Positions 1 through 6,639 are shown, counted from the first letter of the stretch. The stretch is 14,411 nucleotides of DNA from Haladaptatiplasma sp964454575 (GCA_964454575.1 CAYVTG010000049.1:1-14411); one strand, 5' to 3'. The notes: generated by a model from the sequence alone, not told the origin. Translations and numbers: made by a program.

Positions 1-2180
1 ATGTTGTTCAAAGATGTACTAAGACCCTTTAGATCATCGGTCTGCTCCCACTTCTCGACGGCTTCGTTCAAACGCTCAAGTGCATCTTCAGGATGCCCCA
101 AGCGGAAATGTACCGCGCCCAAATCATGAAGTGCCTGTGCTAGTTTACCGTCGTCACCGGTCCTTTTTGCCGTCCTGTACTCTTCGATAAATACATCCTT
201 GGCATGCTCATGATCTCCCTTCCGTAGAAGTACCCAGCCTTTAGTTTTAAGCAAACCGCATGGTTCTCCAGAGTCGTACTTCATACCTTTATCCACGGCC
301 TCTATGGCCTTCTCATAGTTTCCCATGTTAGAGTACAGCTCTGCTATCTTTTCATGCAGCTCGGCTATCTCGATATCATCATCTTCATCTCTGAGTACCG
401 CCTGATAATGTTCCAGTGCAGTTTCGTATTCACCTGTCAGTGTGCATATCTCACCTAGTTTTCTACGAACGTACGATATCTCTTCACTGCGTGACTTCGG
501 AAGAAGCTCCAGAGCGTTAGAAAAGAATCGCTCCGCTTCTTCATTGGCATATCGTTCATGTGCCGAGCGTCCGGCTTCCAGCAGGTAACCGATAACGCGT
601 TCGTCCTTAGCCTTGTAGTAATGATGTATCATCAATCCGATAACATCTTCATCACCTGCTTCGTACCGCTCTTGATAGCATTCGGCGATCATCCGGTGAT
701 ATTCCTCCTTCAGCTCTTTGTTCAAACCGCTGTACAGTGATTCACGAACTTTATTGTGGTCGAATCTGTAGCCATCTTCCACCGATCCTATCAGTCCGTG
801 GACTCTCTCCAGCTCCGCAAGCTCCGTAAGAAGCTCTCTTCTTTCGTATTCAAGAGATTTCTGGATTATCGAGCTATCAAACTCTATACCCATCACGCTA
901 GCGAACTCCAAAATTTTTTGCTGTCGATCTCCCAGACGATCAAGTCTCATCTCCACAAGATCATATATCCTGGACGGTATCTTTATCTCATCCAGGGAGA
1001 CTTCCAACGACCATTTTCCATGGACTCTCACCAGTTGGCCGTCTTCTATCATGTGTCGCACAAACTCCAAAAGGTAAAAGGGATTTCCTTCACATTCACT
1101 ATAAACTATATCGTAGAATTCCACAGGCACCTCTAGGTCTCCCAATGAATTTTGAATGAGTGTGATGGAGGCTACTTTATCTAATCTGTTCAGTTCTATC
1201 TCAACGTATATATCTTCACGCTTCATATTCAGTAGCGTTGTCTTTAATTGATGGGCCTCTCCATCCCATTTTTTAAGTATATCTTCGGGTCGATAGGCTC
1301 CTATCAATAATACAGGATCTTTCGTTATATTTCGAGCTAGATAGTGAATAAGAGATAGTGTCGACGGATCAGCCCACTGGAGGTCGTCTATGAACAGCAC
1401 GACAGGATCCTCGACGGAAGCCCTGCTGATACCCAAAAGGACGTTATCGAAGAGATTTTCACGTCTTAACTTTGAATCGTCCACGAGATACCGCCCTTCG
1501 TATTTACCCGAATCGATGAACCACGATATTTTTTCGGTGAATTTCGGATCGTTGTAATCTTTTTGACTCAGACCTTCAACATCTTCATAGACGTTGTTCA
1601 ACACATCTTCCACATCATCTTTTAACAATTCGCTCTCTTCTCCCTCCATGACCAAAACTAGAGAGGCCTCCCCTTTAGTCTCCATCAGTATGTTGTATCC
1701 TTTGTAAACTATCCCGCTGACACCGCCTTTTTCACCCTCTCCCATCATCCTCAATGAATCCGAGACAAAATTGGCTACACCCTTGAGCATACTGGCAAAT
1801 ATATCTGCATCCAGATCTGTCTGGCTTCTTTCTGCTTTTGCGATCAGCAGTCCACCACTGTCCATCAGGTAGGCGGATAGAACCTTGGGAGGGGGTACAT
1901 CTGCTATGATATGCAGCATATCTGCGTTACGAAAAGCCTCTTTGATGGAAGAGAGCGGTTCCAAACTCTCTGCCATACACCTACCACGGATTATCTTAAG
2001 ATCATCTTCCTTTGCCTTGCGTAAGACCTCTTCTACCAACCTTGTCTTTCCGACTCCGGCCTCACCGGAAACGAAAACTGTTGACCCTTGGCCCTCTTTA
2101 CAATCATCCAGCAGAGAACATAGTAACTCGACTTCGTCGTCTCGGCCTGTCAATTCTATGTTTGATCCTAAGGTTTCCAT
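1..2180 (-). CDS. STAND-type NTPase with inserted light-chain-like domain and TPR repeats (3' end outside window)
   Basis: Predicted cytoplasmic signalling or regulatory ATPase; 726 codons are visible and the C-terminus lies off the left edge. The N-terminus has 'LTGRDDEVELL', then Walker A GEAGVGKT (residues 39-46). Walker B, VVLFIDDLQWAD, falls only at residues 260-271. Between them, about residues 100-200, sits an extra alpha/beta module starting 'AYLMDSGGLLIA' that resembles roadblock/LC7 or longin folds. After Walker B come the family motifs 'GAYRPED' and 'GNPFYLLEF', then a winged-helix-like stretch 'IPSRIYDLVEMRLDRLG'. From about residue 530 to the edge there are TPR-like helices, for example 'GEYETALEHYQAVL' and 'GNYEKAIEAVDKGM'. 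MalT/LuxR-type and adenylate-cyclase-associated STAND proteins share the NTPase-WH-TPR order. The ATG at 2180 is preferred: it precedes the conserved N-terminus and a TATA-like box lies about 31 bases upstream. Its ligand and output are unknown; no DNA-binding or catalytic output domain is visible in the part seen. Confidence 0.9.
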   Translation of the reverse strand, partial: METLGSNIELTGRDDEVELLCSLLDDCKEGQGSTVFVSGEAGVGKTRLVEEVLRKAKEDDLKIIRGRCMAESLEPLSSIKEAFRNADMLHIIADVPPPKVLSAYLMDSGGLLIAKAERSQTDLDADIFASMLKGVANFVSDSLRMMGEGEKGGVSGIVYKGYNILMETKGEASLVLVMEGEESELLKDDVEDVLNNVYEDVEGLSQKDYNDPKFTEKISWFIDSGKYEGRYLVDDSKLRRENLFDNVLLGISRASVEDPVVLFIDDLQWADPSTLSLIHYLARNITKDPVLLIGAYRPEDILKKWDGEAHQLKTTLLNMKREDIYVEIELNRLDKVASITLIQNSLGDLEVPVEFYDIVYSECEGNPFYLLEFVRHMIEDGQLVRVHGKWSLEVSLDEIKIPSRIYDLVEMRLDRLGDRQQKILEFASVMGIEFDSSIIQKSLEYERRELLTELAELERVHGLIGSVEDGYRFDHNKVRESLYSGLNKELKEEYHRMIAECYQERYEAGDEDVIGLMIHHYYKAKDERVIGYLLEAGRSAHERYANEEAERFFSNALELLPKSRSEEISYVRRKLGEICTLTGEYETALEHYQAVLRDEDDDIEIAELHEKIAELYSNMGNYEKAIEAVDKGMKYDSGEPCGLLKTKGWVLLRKGDHEHAKDVFIEEYRTAKRTGDDGKLAQALHDLGAVHFRLGHPEDALERLNEAVEKWEQTDDLKGLSTSLNN

Positions 2181-2207
2181 GGAGTTCCACGTGGGATAGA
2201 GGGAGGA

Positions 2208-2217
2208 AATAAATAAA
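2208..2217 (-). promoter_or_regulatory. TATA-box-like promoter of the STAND ATPase gene
   Basis: On the minus strand an A/T run reading TTTATTTATTT is centred about 31 bases upstream of the ATG at 2180. Archaeal TATA boxes lie about 26 bases before the transcription start, so the predicted leader is only about 5 bases. No Shine-Dalgarno site is seen; the sequence before the ATG is pyrimidine-rich. The box lies between the stop of the zinc-ribbon gene (2229) and this start, so the gene can be transcribed on its own even though the neighbour upstream has the same orientation. Confidence 0.55.
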
Positions 2218-2228
2218 TTTGCGGGAAG

Positions 2229-2525
2229 TCAGTCTTCTTCGATCTTTCTTTTTTCTTCATCGGACAAAGCATTCCATTCCCGGGCAACCTTCGAAGAATC
2301 TCTCAACGCCAGCATCACTCCTCCGCAGTTAACACACGCCATGGTAACGACCGGCTCGTCCATCTTGAGCATGGAGCCCCAGGGCTTCTGCCAGTAAACA
2401 TGGCTCATCCCTTGTAGGATATTCCTCCGACTTCTGAGCATCTTGCCTCCGCAGTAGGGACACTCCACTTTTTTTAGGCCCCCGCCCACCATAACTTCAT
2501 CCGCAGTCTTTTCCCCTTGTGACAT
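2229..2525 (-). CDS. Small double-CxxC zinc-ribbon-like protein, function unknown
   Basis: A 98-residue protein starting MSQGEKTADEV. It has two CxxC knuckles, CPYC at residues 22-25 and CVNC at 64-67, each followed by Gly-Gly, and ends in an acidic/basic tail (DEEKRKIEED). Four cysteines spaced this way normally bind one zinc ion in a rubredoxin-like ribbon. The roughly 38 residues between the knuckles contain 'VYWQKPWGS', which I do not recognise as a named family. There is no signal peptide, so it is probably cytoplasmic. An in-frame ATG at 2561 would add 12 residues, but the TATA box lies inside that extension, 26 bases before the ATG at 2525, so the shorter form is preferred. The gene is divergent from the thioredoxin-CcdA gene and 48 bases upstream of the STAND ATPase on the same strand. 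A nucleic-acid-binding or redox-sensing role is possible but unproven. Confidence 0.75.
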   Translation of the reverse strand: MSQGEKTADEVMVGGGLKKVECPYCGGKMLRSRRNILQGMSHVYWQKPWGSMLKMDEPVVTMACVNCGGVMLALRDSSKVAREWNALSDEEKRKIEED

Positions 2526-2545
2526 GGATGTACATAGAGAAGCTA

Positions 2546-2555
2546 GTATAAATAT
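2546..2555 (-). promoter_or_regulatory. TATA box for the zinc-ribbon gene (leaderless)
   Basis: The minus strand reads ATATTTATAC, centred 25-26 bases before the ATG at 2525. This is the archaeal TATA-to-start distance, so the transcript probably begins at or next to the start codon. No Shine-Dalgarno site precedes the ATG. Confidence 0.65.
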
Positions 2556-2583
2556 ATTCATTCAAGTCAAAACTCCAACAATC

Positions 2584-2591
2584 TTTATATA
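2584..2591 (+). promoter_or_regulatory. TATA box for the thioredoxin-CcdA gene (near leaderless)
   Basis: TTTATATA is centred about 29 bases before the ATG at 2617, predicting a leader of 0-3 bases. With the oppositely oriented box at 2546-2555 it makes a compact divergent promoter: the two start codons are separated by 91 bases, so a single regulator bound between the boxes could affect both genes. Confidence 0.65.
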
Positions 2592-2616
2592 ACTGTTATA
2601 TGGTTATGTTATTTTG

Positions 2617-3783
2617 ATGAAAAACCGAATGGTCCTACTGGCACTCGTTTTTATCCTTATCATCACCCCCGCCGCCAGTGCCAGCACCGCACCGGATTTT
2701 ACCGTACCCACCACCGATGGAGAGTTCACACTATCGGAGGCCGATAAGCCGGTGCTCATCGACTTCATGTCCTTCCAGTGCATCGCGTGCAAGGAACTCG
2801 AAGGTGTCCTTAAAGAAGTATATCCCGAATACCAGGACAAAGTCATCTTCATCAGCATCGATGTAGGAGGTCATTCGGTAGATGAATTACAGAGTTACAG
2901 AGAAGAAAACGATGTACCCTGGCATATGGGCCAGGGCAACGATCAGATCTCCATAATCGATTACCGGCTTTCAAGTGTACCCACCATGGTACTGGTGAAC
3001 GAAGACGGTAATATGACGTATAAAAAAACCGGTACTGTAAATGCAGACGTCATTAGAGCGGAACTGGATAAATTGATAGAGGGCACCGATGAGACCGTAG
3101 AGATCTCCGAATACGGTATATATGTACTAGCGGTGATGGCAGGATTGTTTTCTTTCTTTTCACCGTGCGCCTTCCCGTTATTACCATCATATATCGCCTT
3201 CTACATGCGGCCCGACGATGAAGAGGAGCCTAAGAGCGGCTTGACCATGGGCTTTAAAGCCGCCGCCGGTATCGTACTCGTATTCGGCATCCTGGGAGGT
3301 ATCGGTATGCTGTTCGGCAGTTTCATCCTCCGGGGCCTACCCTATCTAGAACCGTTGGTAGGAGCGATAATCCTGATCCTTGGAATCACACTCGTGGCCG
3401 GACTGGATGTCTTCAGCCGATTGGGTTTCGGATGGCAAAATTTTAAATCTAAACTATTTCCAAGATCAAAAAACCAGACCAACGATTCTCCTTTCTTATA
3501 TGGTGTCGGCTACGCATCAGCTTCCCTTGCATGTGTAGGACCGGTGTTCTTGGCTATAATCGCATCGTCGTGGTTGACCGGAGGGTTGATGGGGACCGCA
3601 CTCGTTCTTGCACTCCACCTGCTGACCATGGCCGTACTGATGATCCTTTTCTCTCTACTCACCGTCTATTTCCGAGATACCGTGGTCAAAGACTTCAGAG
3701 ATAAGATAGAGTGGATAAACAAGATATCCGGAGTCGTTCTTATCATAGCGGGTATTTACCTCATCTACATGTACATTCAATGA
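2617..3783 (+). CDS. Exported thioredoxin-CcdA/DsbD fusion, thiol-disulfide electron transporter
   Basis: 388 residues. Residues 5-22 form a signal peptide or N-terminal helix ending near ASAST. Residues 26-155 are a thioredoxin-like domain: 'APDFTVPTTDG', the active-site motif C55-I-A-C58, and the cis-Pro region 'SVPTMVLVNEDG'. From about residue 167 six hydrophobic helices form a CcdA/DsbD-beta domain. It carries the family's paired cysteines: C184 in 'FSPCAFPLLPSY' and C306 in 'SLACVGP'. CcdA/DsbD proteins take electrons from cytoplasmic thioredoxin and pass them through the membrane to an outside thioredoxin fold. Here the acceptor domain is fused at the N-terminus, whereas DsbD carries its thioredoxin at the C-terminus. 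The likely job is keeping envelope cysteines reduced or maturing cytochromes. The ATG at 2617 is chosen over the in-frame TTG at 2614 on TATA spacing. Its stop lies 5 bases from that of the convergent protease gene. Confidence 0.9.
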   Translation: MKNRMVLLALVFILIITPAASASTAPDFTVPTTDGEFTLSEADKPVLIDFMSFQCIACKELEGVLKEVYPEYQDKVIFISIDVGGHSVDELQSYREENDVPWHMGQGNDQISIIDYRLSSVPTMVLVNEDGNMTYKKTGTVNADVIRAELDKLIEGTDETVEISEYGIYVLAVMAGLFSFFSPCAFPLLPSYIAFYMRPDDEEEPKSGLTMGFKAAAGIVLVFGILGGIGMLFGSFILRGLPYLEPLVGAIILILGITLVAGLDVFSRLGFGWQNFKSKLFPRSKNQTNDSPFLYGVGYASASLACVGPVFLAIIASSWLTGGLMGTALVLALHLLTMAVLMILFSLLTVYFRDTVVKDFRDKIEWINKISGVVLIIAGIYLIYMYIQ

Positions 3784-3788
3784 TATAG

Positions 3789-5453
3789 TCACTCATCCTC
3801 TCGATCTTTTATTACATAATAAACCAGGCCGGCACCGGCGAGAGCTATGGCTAATATCAATAAAAACAGTAAAAGGTATCCGTGGTCCTCCGCACTCGGG
3901 ATCGTCGGTAGTGGATCTTCATCTGCAGGCGGCTGCTCTCCGTCGTTCTCATCATCAGATAACTGCCCTTCAGGTACGGTAATAGTACTGACTTCCGATA
4001 ATTCGCTTTCACCCGCATAGTTCACAGCGGTAACTGCATAGCTATAACTGCTGCCGTTTTGAACATCTCTATCTATATATTCCCGTTCGATGATGCTGGT
4101 GATGGGCTCTTCGTCACGATATATATTGTATTCACTCACTTCGTCTCCACCGTCGTCCATAGGCGCGTTCCACGTTATTTTAACACCGTCTTCGGTCAGT
4201 GAGGTATTCAGATCTCTAGGCTCGGATGGCGGCACGATGTTCTCTCTCGGAGTCACCGCTACGGTATCGCTGGGGATGCTCTCGCCTTCGCTGCTGTAAG
4301 CTGTTATATGATAGTGATACCGCTGTTCGTTGACCACGTCTTCGTCGGTGTAACTCGTCCCGTTTAATTCTATCATTAACTCCATATCATCCACACTGGT
4401 CCCCCGATAAACACGGTATCCTTCCACCGGCGCAACTCCCTCGTCCCACGGCACAGTCCACGACAGTTCCACCATACCGTCACGACCCTTGGCTGTCAGA
4501 TCTCTCGGCGGAGTCGGTACGTTTCCTCCAGCGGCCCTGTAAGCGTTCACCAGCCCGTAGCCGTAGACGGGGTCCCTACCGGGCTCTCCAAGGTCTAGGG
4601 CCTGTTCCCTTAATGCCTCTCTGACCTCCACGTTGGTCATTCCCGGATAGGCACCCATCATTATGGCTGCAGCGCCGGTAACAAAGGGACAAGCCATGGA
4701 CGTTCCGATCTTGTAACCATAAGAATCCCCCGGTATTGTAGAGATTATACTCGCCCCGCTGTCTCCGCCGGGTGCCGCCAGCTCTATCCAGTCGCCGTAG
4801 TTACTGTAGCTCGCTTTGTCCATATTATCATCCACTGCGGAAACTGCGATCACCTGCTCGTTGGCTGCCGGATACAGCTTTGTGTCGGTATCATCGTTTC
4901 CCGCAGCCGCCACCATGAGTACTCCCTCTTGGTAGGCAAAATTGATCTGTATCTGTATCACACGTGCCATAGGGCTTTGTTCGCCGCCGAAGCTCATGGT
5001 GATAATGTCCGCACCGTTATCTCTGGCAAACTTGATGGCCTGGGCTACCTCAACCCATCGACCGCCTTCTTCCTCCATCACCTTCAACGCCATCAACTTT
5101 GCACCGGGGGCCACGCTGGCGACTATACCGGCCACATGGGTACCGTGACCATCGTTGTCCATGGGATCGTCGTTACCATTGACAAAATCGTATCCGATAC
5201 CGTCCCACATCCTGTCTTTCAGATCAGGATGATCGTAATCTATCCCTGTATCCATCACTGCAACCAACACATCATCGCCGTACTGCCCGATTTGATGTGC
5301 ATATGGCGTACCGATCATCTCCCATGCCCAATCGTCACCGGGATACGGAAATCCGTTGGTGTCCGTTGTTTCAAATGAATTCACACTCGGTACGGCGATA
5401 CTGCCGACCATCAGTACCAACAGAACCATGATACAGAGACTACGTTTTCCCAT
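3789..5453 (-). CDS. Surface-anchored subtilisin-family (S8) serine protease with two FnIII domains
   Basis: 554 residues, exported endoprotease. Residues 5-26 are a hydrophobic signal peptide. The catalytic domain (about 30-310) shows the full triad: D68 in 'VAVMDTGID', H103 in 'DGHGTHVAG' and S252 in 'GTSMACP', with the oxyanion N186 in 'AAAGNDD'. Two fibronectin type III domains follow, about 313-405 ('PPRDLTAKG' to 'VAVTP') and 406-500 ('PSEPRDLNTS' to 'STITVP'). Then come an acidic linker, a membrane helix at about 526-547 and a short charged tail, so the enzyme is held on the outer face. The Asp motif begins about 40 residues after the signal peptide, leaving no room for a normal I9 inhibitor propeptide. 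The ATG at 5453 is favoured over an upstream in-frame ATG at 5522 because it directly precedes the signal peptide and lies 26 bases after a TATA box. Substrates are unknown; the surface proteins encoded nearby are candidates. Confidence 0.93.
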   Translation of the reverse strand: MGKRSLCIMVLLVLMVGSIAVPSVNSFETTDTNGFPYPGDDWAWEMIGTPYAHQIGQYGDDVLVAVMDTGIDYDHPDLKDRMWDGIGYDFVNGNDDPMDNDGHGTHVAGIVASVAPGAKLMALKVMEEEGGRWVEVAQAIKFARDNGADIITMSFGGEQSPMARVIQIQINFAYQEGVLMVAAAGNDDTDTKLYPAANEQVIAVSAVDDNMDKASYSNYGDWIELAAPGGDSGASIISTIPGDSYGYKIGTSMACPFVTGAAAIMMGAYPGMTNVEVREALREQALDLGEPGRDPVYGYGLVNAYRAAGGNVPTPPRDLTAKGRDGMVELSWTVPWDEGVAPVEGYRVYRGTSVDDMELMIELNGTSYTDEDVVNEQRYHYHITAYSSEGESIPSDTVAVTPRENIVPPSEPRDLNTSLTEDGVKITWNAPMDDGGDEVSEYNIYRDEEPITSIIEREYIDRDVQNGSSYSYAVTAVNYAGESELSEVSTITVPEGQLSDDENDGEQPPADEDPLPTIPSAEDHGYLLLFLLILAIALAGAGLVYYVIKDREDE

Positions 5454-5475
5454 ATCTGATACTACCTTCGACCGG

Positions 5476-5483
5476 TATAAAAA
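5476..5483 (-). promoter_or_regulatory. TATA box for the subtilase gene (leaderless)
   Basis: The minus strand reads TTTTTATA, centred 26 bases upstream of the ATG at 5453. No Shine-Dalgarno site is present, which supports leaderless translation and the shorter of the two possible starts. Confidence 0.65.
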
Positions 5484-5530
5484 TAACTTTTGGTTCAATC
5501 GTCGTTTATAAATTAAACACATATTGATTG

Positions 5531-5575
5531 AAAATAAAAAAAAAGAACTTTGCCGGGGTTTAAAAAAACCCCGAC
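5531..5575 (-). terminator. Hairpin plus T-run, intrinsic-terminator-like, minus strand
   Basis: CGGGGTTT at 5554-5561 pairs perfectly with AAACCCCG at 5566-5573 around a 4-base loop. Read on the minus strand, the hairpin is followed within about 10 bases by a run of nine T residues and a further T-rich tail (5531-5544). This is the layout of a rho-independent terminator, and archaeal RNA polymerase also stops at T-runs. It would end transcripts arriving from higher coordinates and insulate the subtilase promoter just beyond it. Confidence 0.6.
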
Positions 5576-5780
5576 AATATAGTCATTAGAGGAGTTATCT
5601 TCAATCTTAGGAAATCTTGTGTTCCTTTTCTCCCTTTTTCAAATCACCCTTCATTTTGCTTTTTATCAGTCCCTACTTAATCTCTTACCTCTCCAACATA
5701 TATACTATTGTTTCAAATTCGATTACAATTCTAGGCAAGATCATATACAAATCATGGTGATGCATCTAGATTCCGATGTA

Positions 5781-5827
5781 TAGTCAAAGACGTAACTTTT
5801 TATTGAATTAATTCACGTCTTTGACTA
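5781..5827. repeat. Perfect 13-bp inverted repeat (hairpin 1)
   Basis: TAGTCAAAGACGT at 5781-5793 is matched by its exact reverse complement at 5815-5827, with a 21-base spacer. The spacer contains ATTGAATTAAT (5802-5812), which is in turn complementary to 5888-5898, beyond the next hairpin. Confidence 0.85.
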
Positions 5828-5829
5828 GC

Positions 5830-5872
5830 AGTGGAGGACATAACGAATTGTAAATAAGTTATGTATTCCACT
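5830..5872. repeat. Imperfect 15-bp inverted repeat (hairpin 2)
   Basis: AGTGGAGGACATAAC at 5830-5844 pairs with GTTATGTATTCCACT at 5858-5872 across a 13-base loop: 13 Watson-Crick pairs plus one G-T position and one mismatch. It starts two bases after hairpin 1, so the two are adjacent parts of one element. Confidence 0.8.
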
Positions 5873-6092
5873 ATATATTGTAACAACATTAATTCAATCG
5901 ACATGTTTATAAAAATATATTAGCGTAATAAATATCATCAAAGCACAACTAAAAAACAATGCTTTCATGGAAAAAGACTCTATGAATGAGGGACATCATG
6001 AATACTCTCCAGACAAGGTTAACGTGTTTGATTCAATATGAATACAAGCGTGGACATAACCTCTAGATATTTTATACATGCTTTCTATCCTC

Positions 6093-6584
6093 CTATGGTA
6101 GTTCTATGGTATTTGATGATACCCACACCAAAAAATTATCACTATCTTCTATTTTTATAAGGTCGCCTTTTTTAGGTGAATATTCACTCCCTCCTGATTT
6201 ATATAAAATTATTTTATCTCCTTGTCCAACATTATTGTCATTATTGACATCTATCCATTTTATACCTGTTCTTTCAGATTTTTCTTTTAAAAACCATTCA
6301 GACCAATTATCATTTTCAGTATTGTTTTCACGAATTATTTTTAATGTTGCATGTGGAGAGCCAATCGAATGTCCTTGTAAATCATTTGTATTAAAATAAT
6401 AAACATCCAACTCAGAAATATTTATGATATAAGCGGTTTCGTTTTTAGAAACATCGATAGTTATTTCTGCTTCATACTCTGGATTATCCTTTGAGCTAAA
6501 CAAAAATAATGAAGATATTAAAATACCAATGACTACCATAATAACCACACCAACCGCGATCCACATCTTTGTTTTCTTTTCCAT
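6093..6584 (-). CDS. Small membrane-anchored exported protein, function unknown (possibly pilin-like)
   Basis: 163 residues, not recognised as a named family. A lysine-rich N-terminus (MEKKTKMW) is followed by one hydrophobic helix (about residues 8-29), then a polar ectodomain of about 130 residues. The helix is positioned as in an uncleaved signal anchor. The ectodomain has four N-x-S/T sequons (NET, NIS, NNT, NWS) and a stretch 'VNNDNNVGQGDKI' resembling the Asp/Asn-rich, 'GD.I'-type motif seen in some archaeal pilin-like ectodomains; a class III peptidase site is not evident. Unlike the leaderless genes here it has a clear Shine-Dalgarno sequence, GGAGGA, 7 bases before the ATG, and its own TATA box. 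Its codons look more A/T-rich than those of the neighbours, suggesting a different history. It lies downstream of the propeller gene, separated by about 208 bases. Confidence 0.75.
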   Translation of the reverse strand: MEKKTKMWIAVGVVIMVVIGILISSLFLFSSKDNPEYEAEITIDVSKNETAYIINISELDVYYFNTNDLQGHSIGSPHATLKIIRENNTENDNWSEWFLKEKSERTGIKWIDVNNDNNVGQGDKIILYKSGGSEYSPKKGDLIKIEDSDNFLVWVSSNTIELP

Positions 6585-6592
6585 CTAGGATT

Positions 6593-6598
6593 CCTCCT
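6593..6598 (-). promoter_or_regulatory. Shine-Dalgarno site GGAGGA
   Basis: GGAGGA on the minus strand lies 7 bases upstream of the ATG at 6584. It fixes the start and marks this gene as leadered, in contrast with the leaderless genes at 2525, 2617 and 5453. Confidence 0.8.
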
Positions 6599-6629
6599 GT
6601 TTCAAACCGCATATAGGTATAAACCTAGA

Positions 6630-6639
6630 TTTATATAAG
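6630..6639 (-). promoter_or_regulatory. TATA box for the small membrane-protein gene
   Basis: The minus strand reads CTTATATAAA, close to the archaeal consensus. The predicted transcription start near 6608 gives a leader of about 24 bases that includes the Shine-Dalgarno site. A second weaker string (GTTTATACC) near 6620 would start transcription inside the ribosome-binding site and is less likely. Confidence 0.6.

Larger units (their letters stand above)
5484..6092. other. A/T-rich gene-free stretch with inverted repeats
   Basis: About 600 bases with no convincing gene on either strand; open frames are short, at most about 25 codons. It is visibly richer in A/T than the flanking surface-protein genes. 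It holds the terminator-like hairpin (5531-5575), a cluster of inverted repeats (5781-5898), a TATA-like string on the minus strand near 5907-5914, and scattered copies of a GGACATAAC motif (5836-5844 and 6052-6060, plus a diverged inverted copy at 5858-5866). It could be a decayed insertion element, an untranslated RNA locus, or simply the 3' untranslated region of the small membrane-protein gene. Confidence 0.6.

Noticed and set aside
756..1136. 126-codon plus-strand frame, and other plus-strand frames between 558 and 2212
   Set aside because: All lie opposite the continuous STAND ATPase frame, which has clear Walker and TPR motifs throughout.
4929..5378. 149-codon plus-strand frame opposite the subtilase
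   Set aside because: It is antisense to the most conserved part of the protease, including the Asp, His and oxyanion motifs, and its translation shows no recognisable features.
5607..5654. 15-codon minus-strand frame (MKGDLKKGEKEHKIS) in the intergenic stretch
   Set aside because: It has no ribosome-binding site or TATA box at the right distance, and such short frames are expected by chance.
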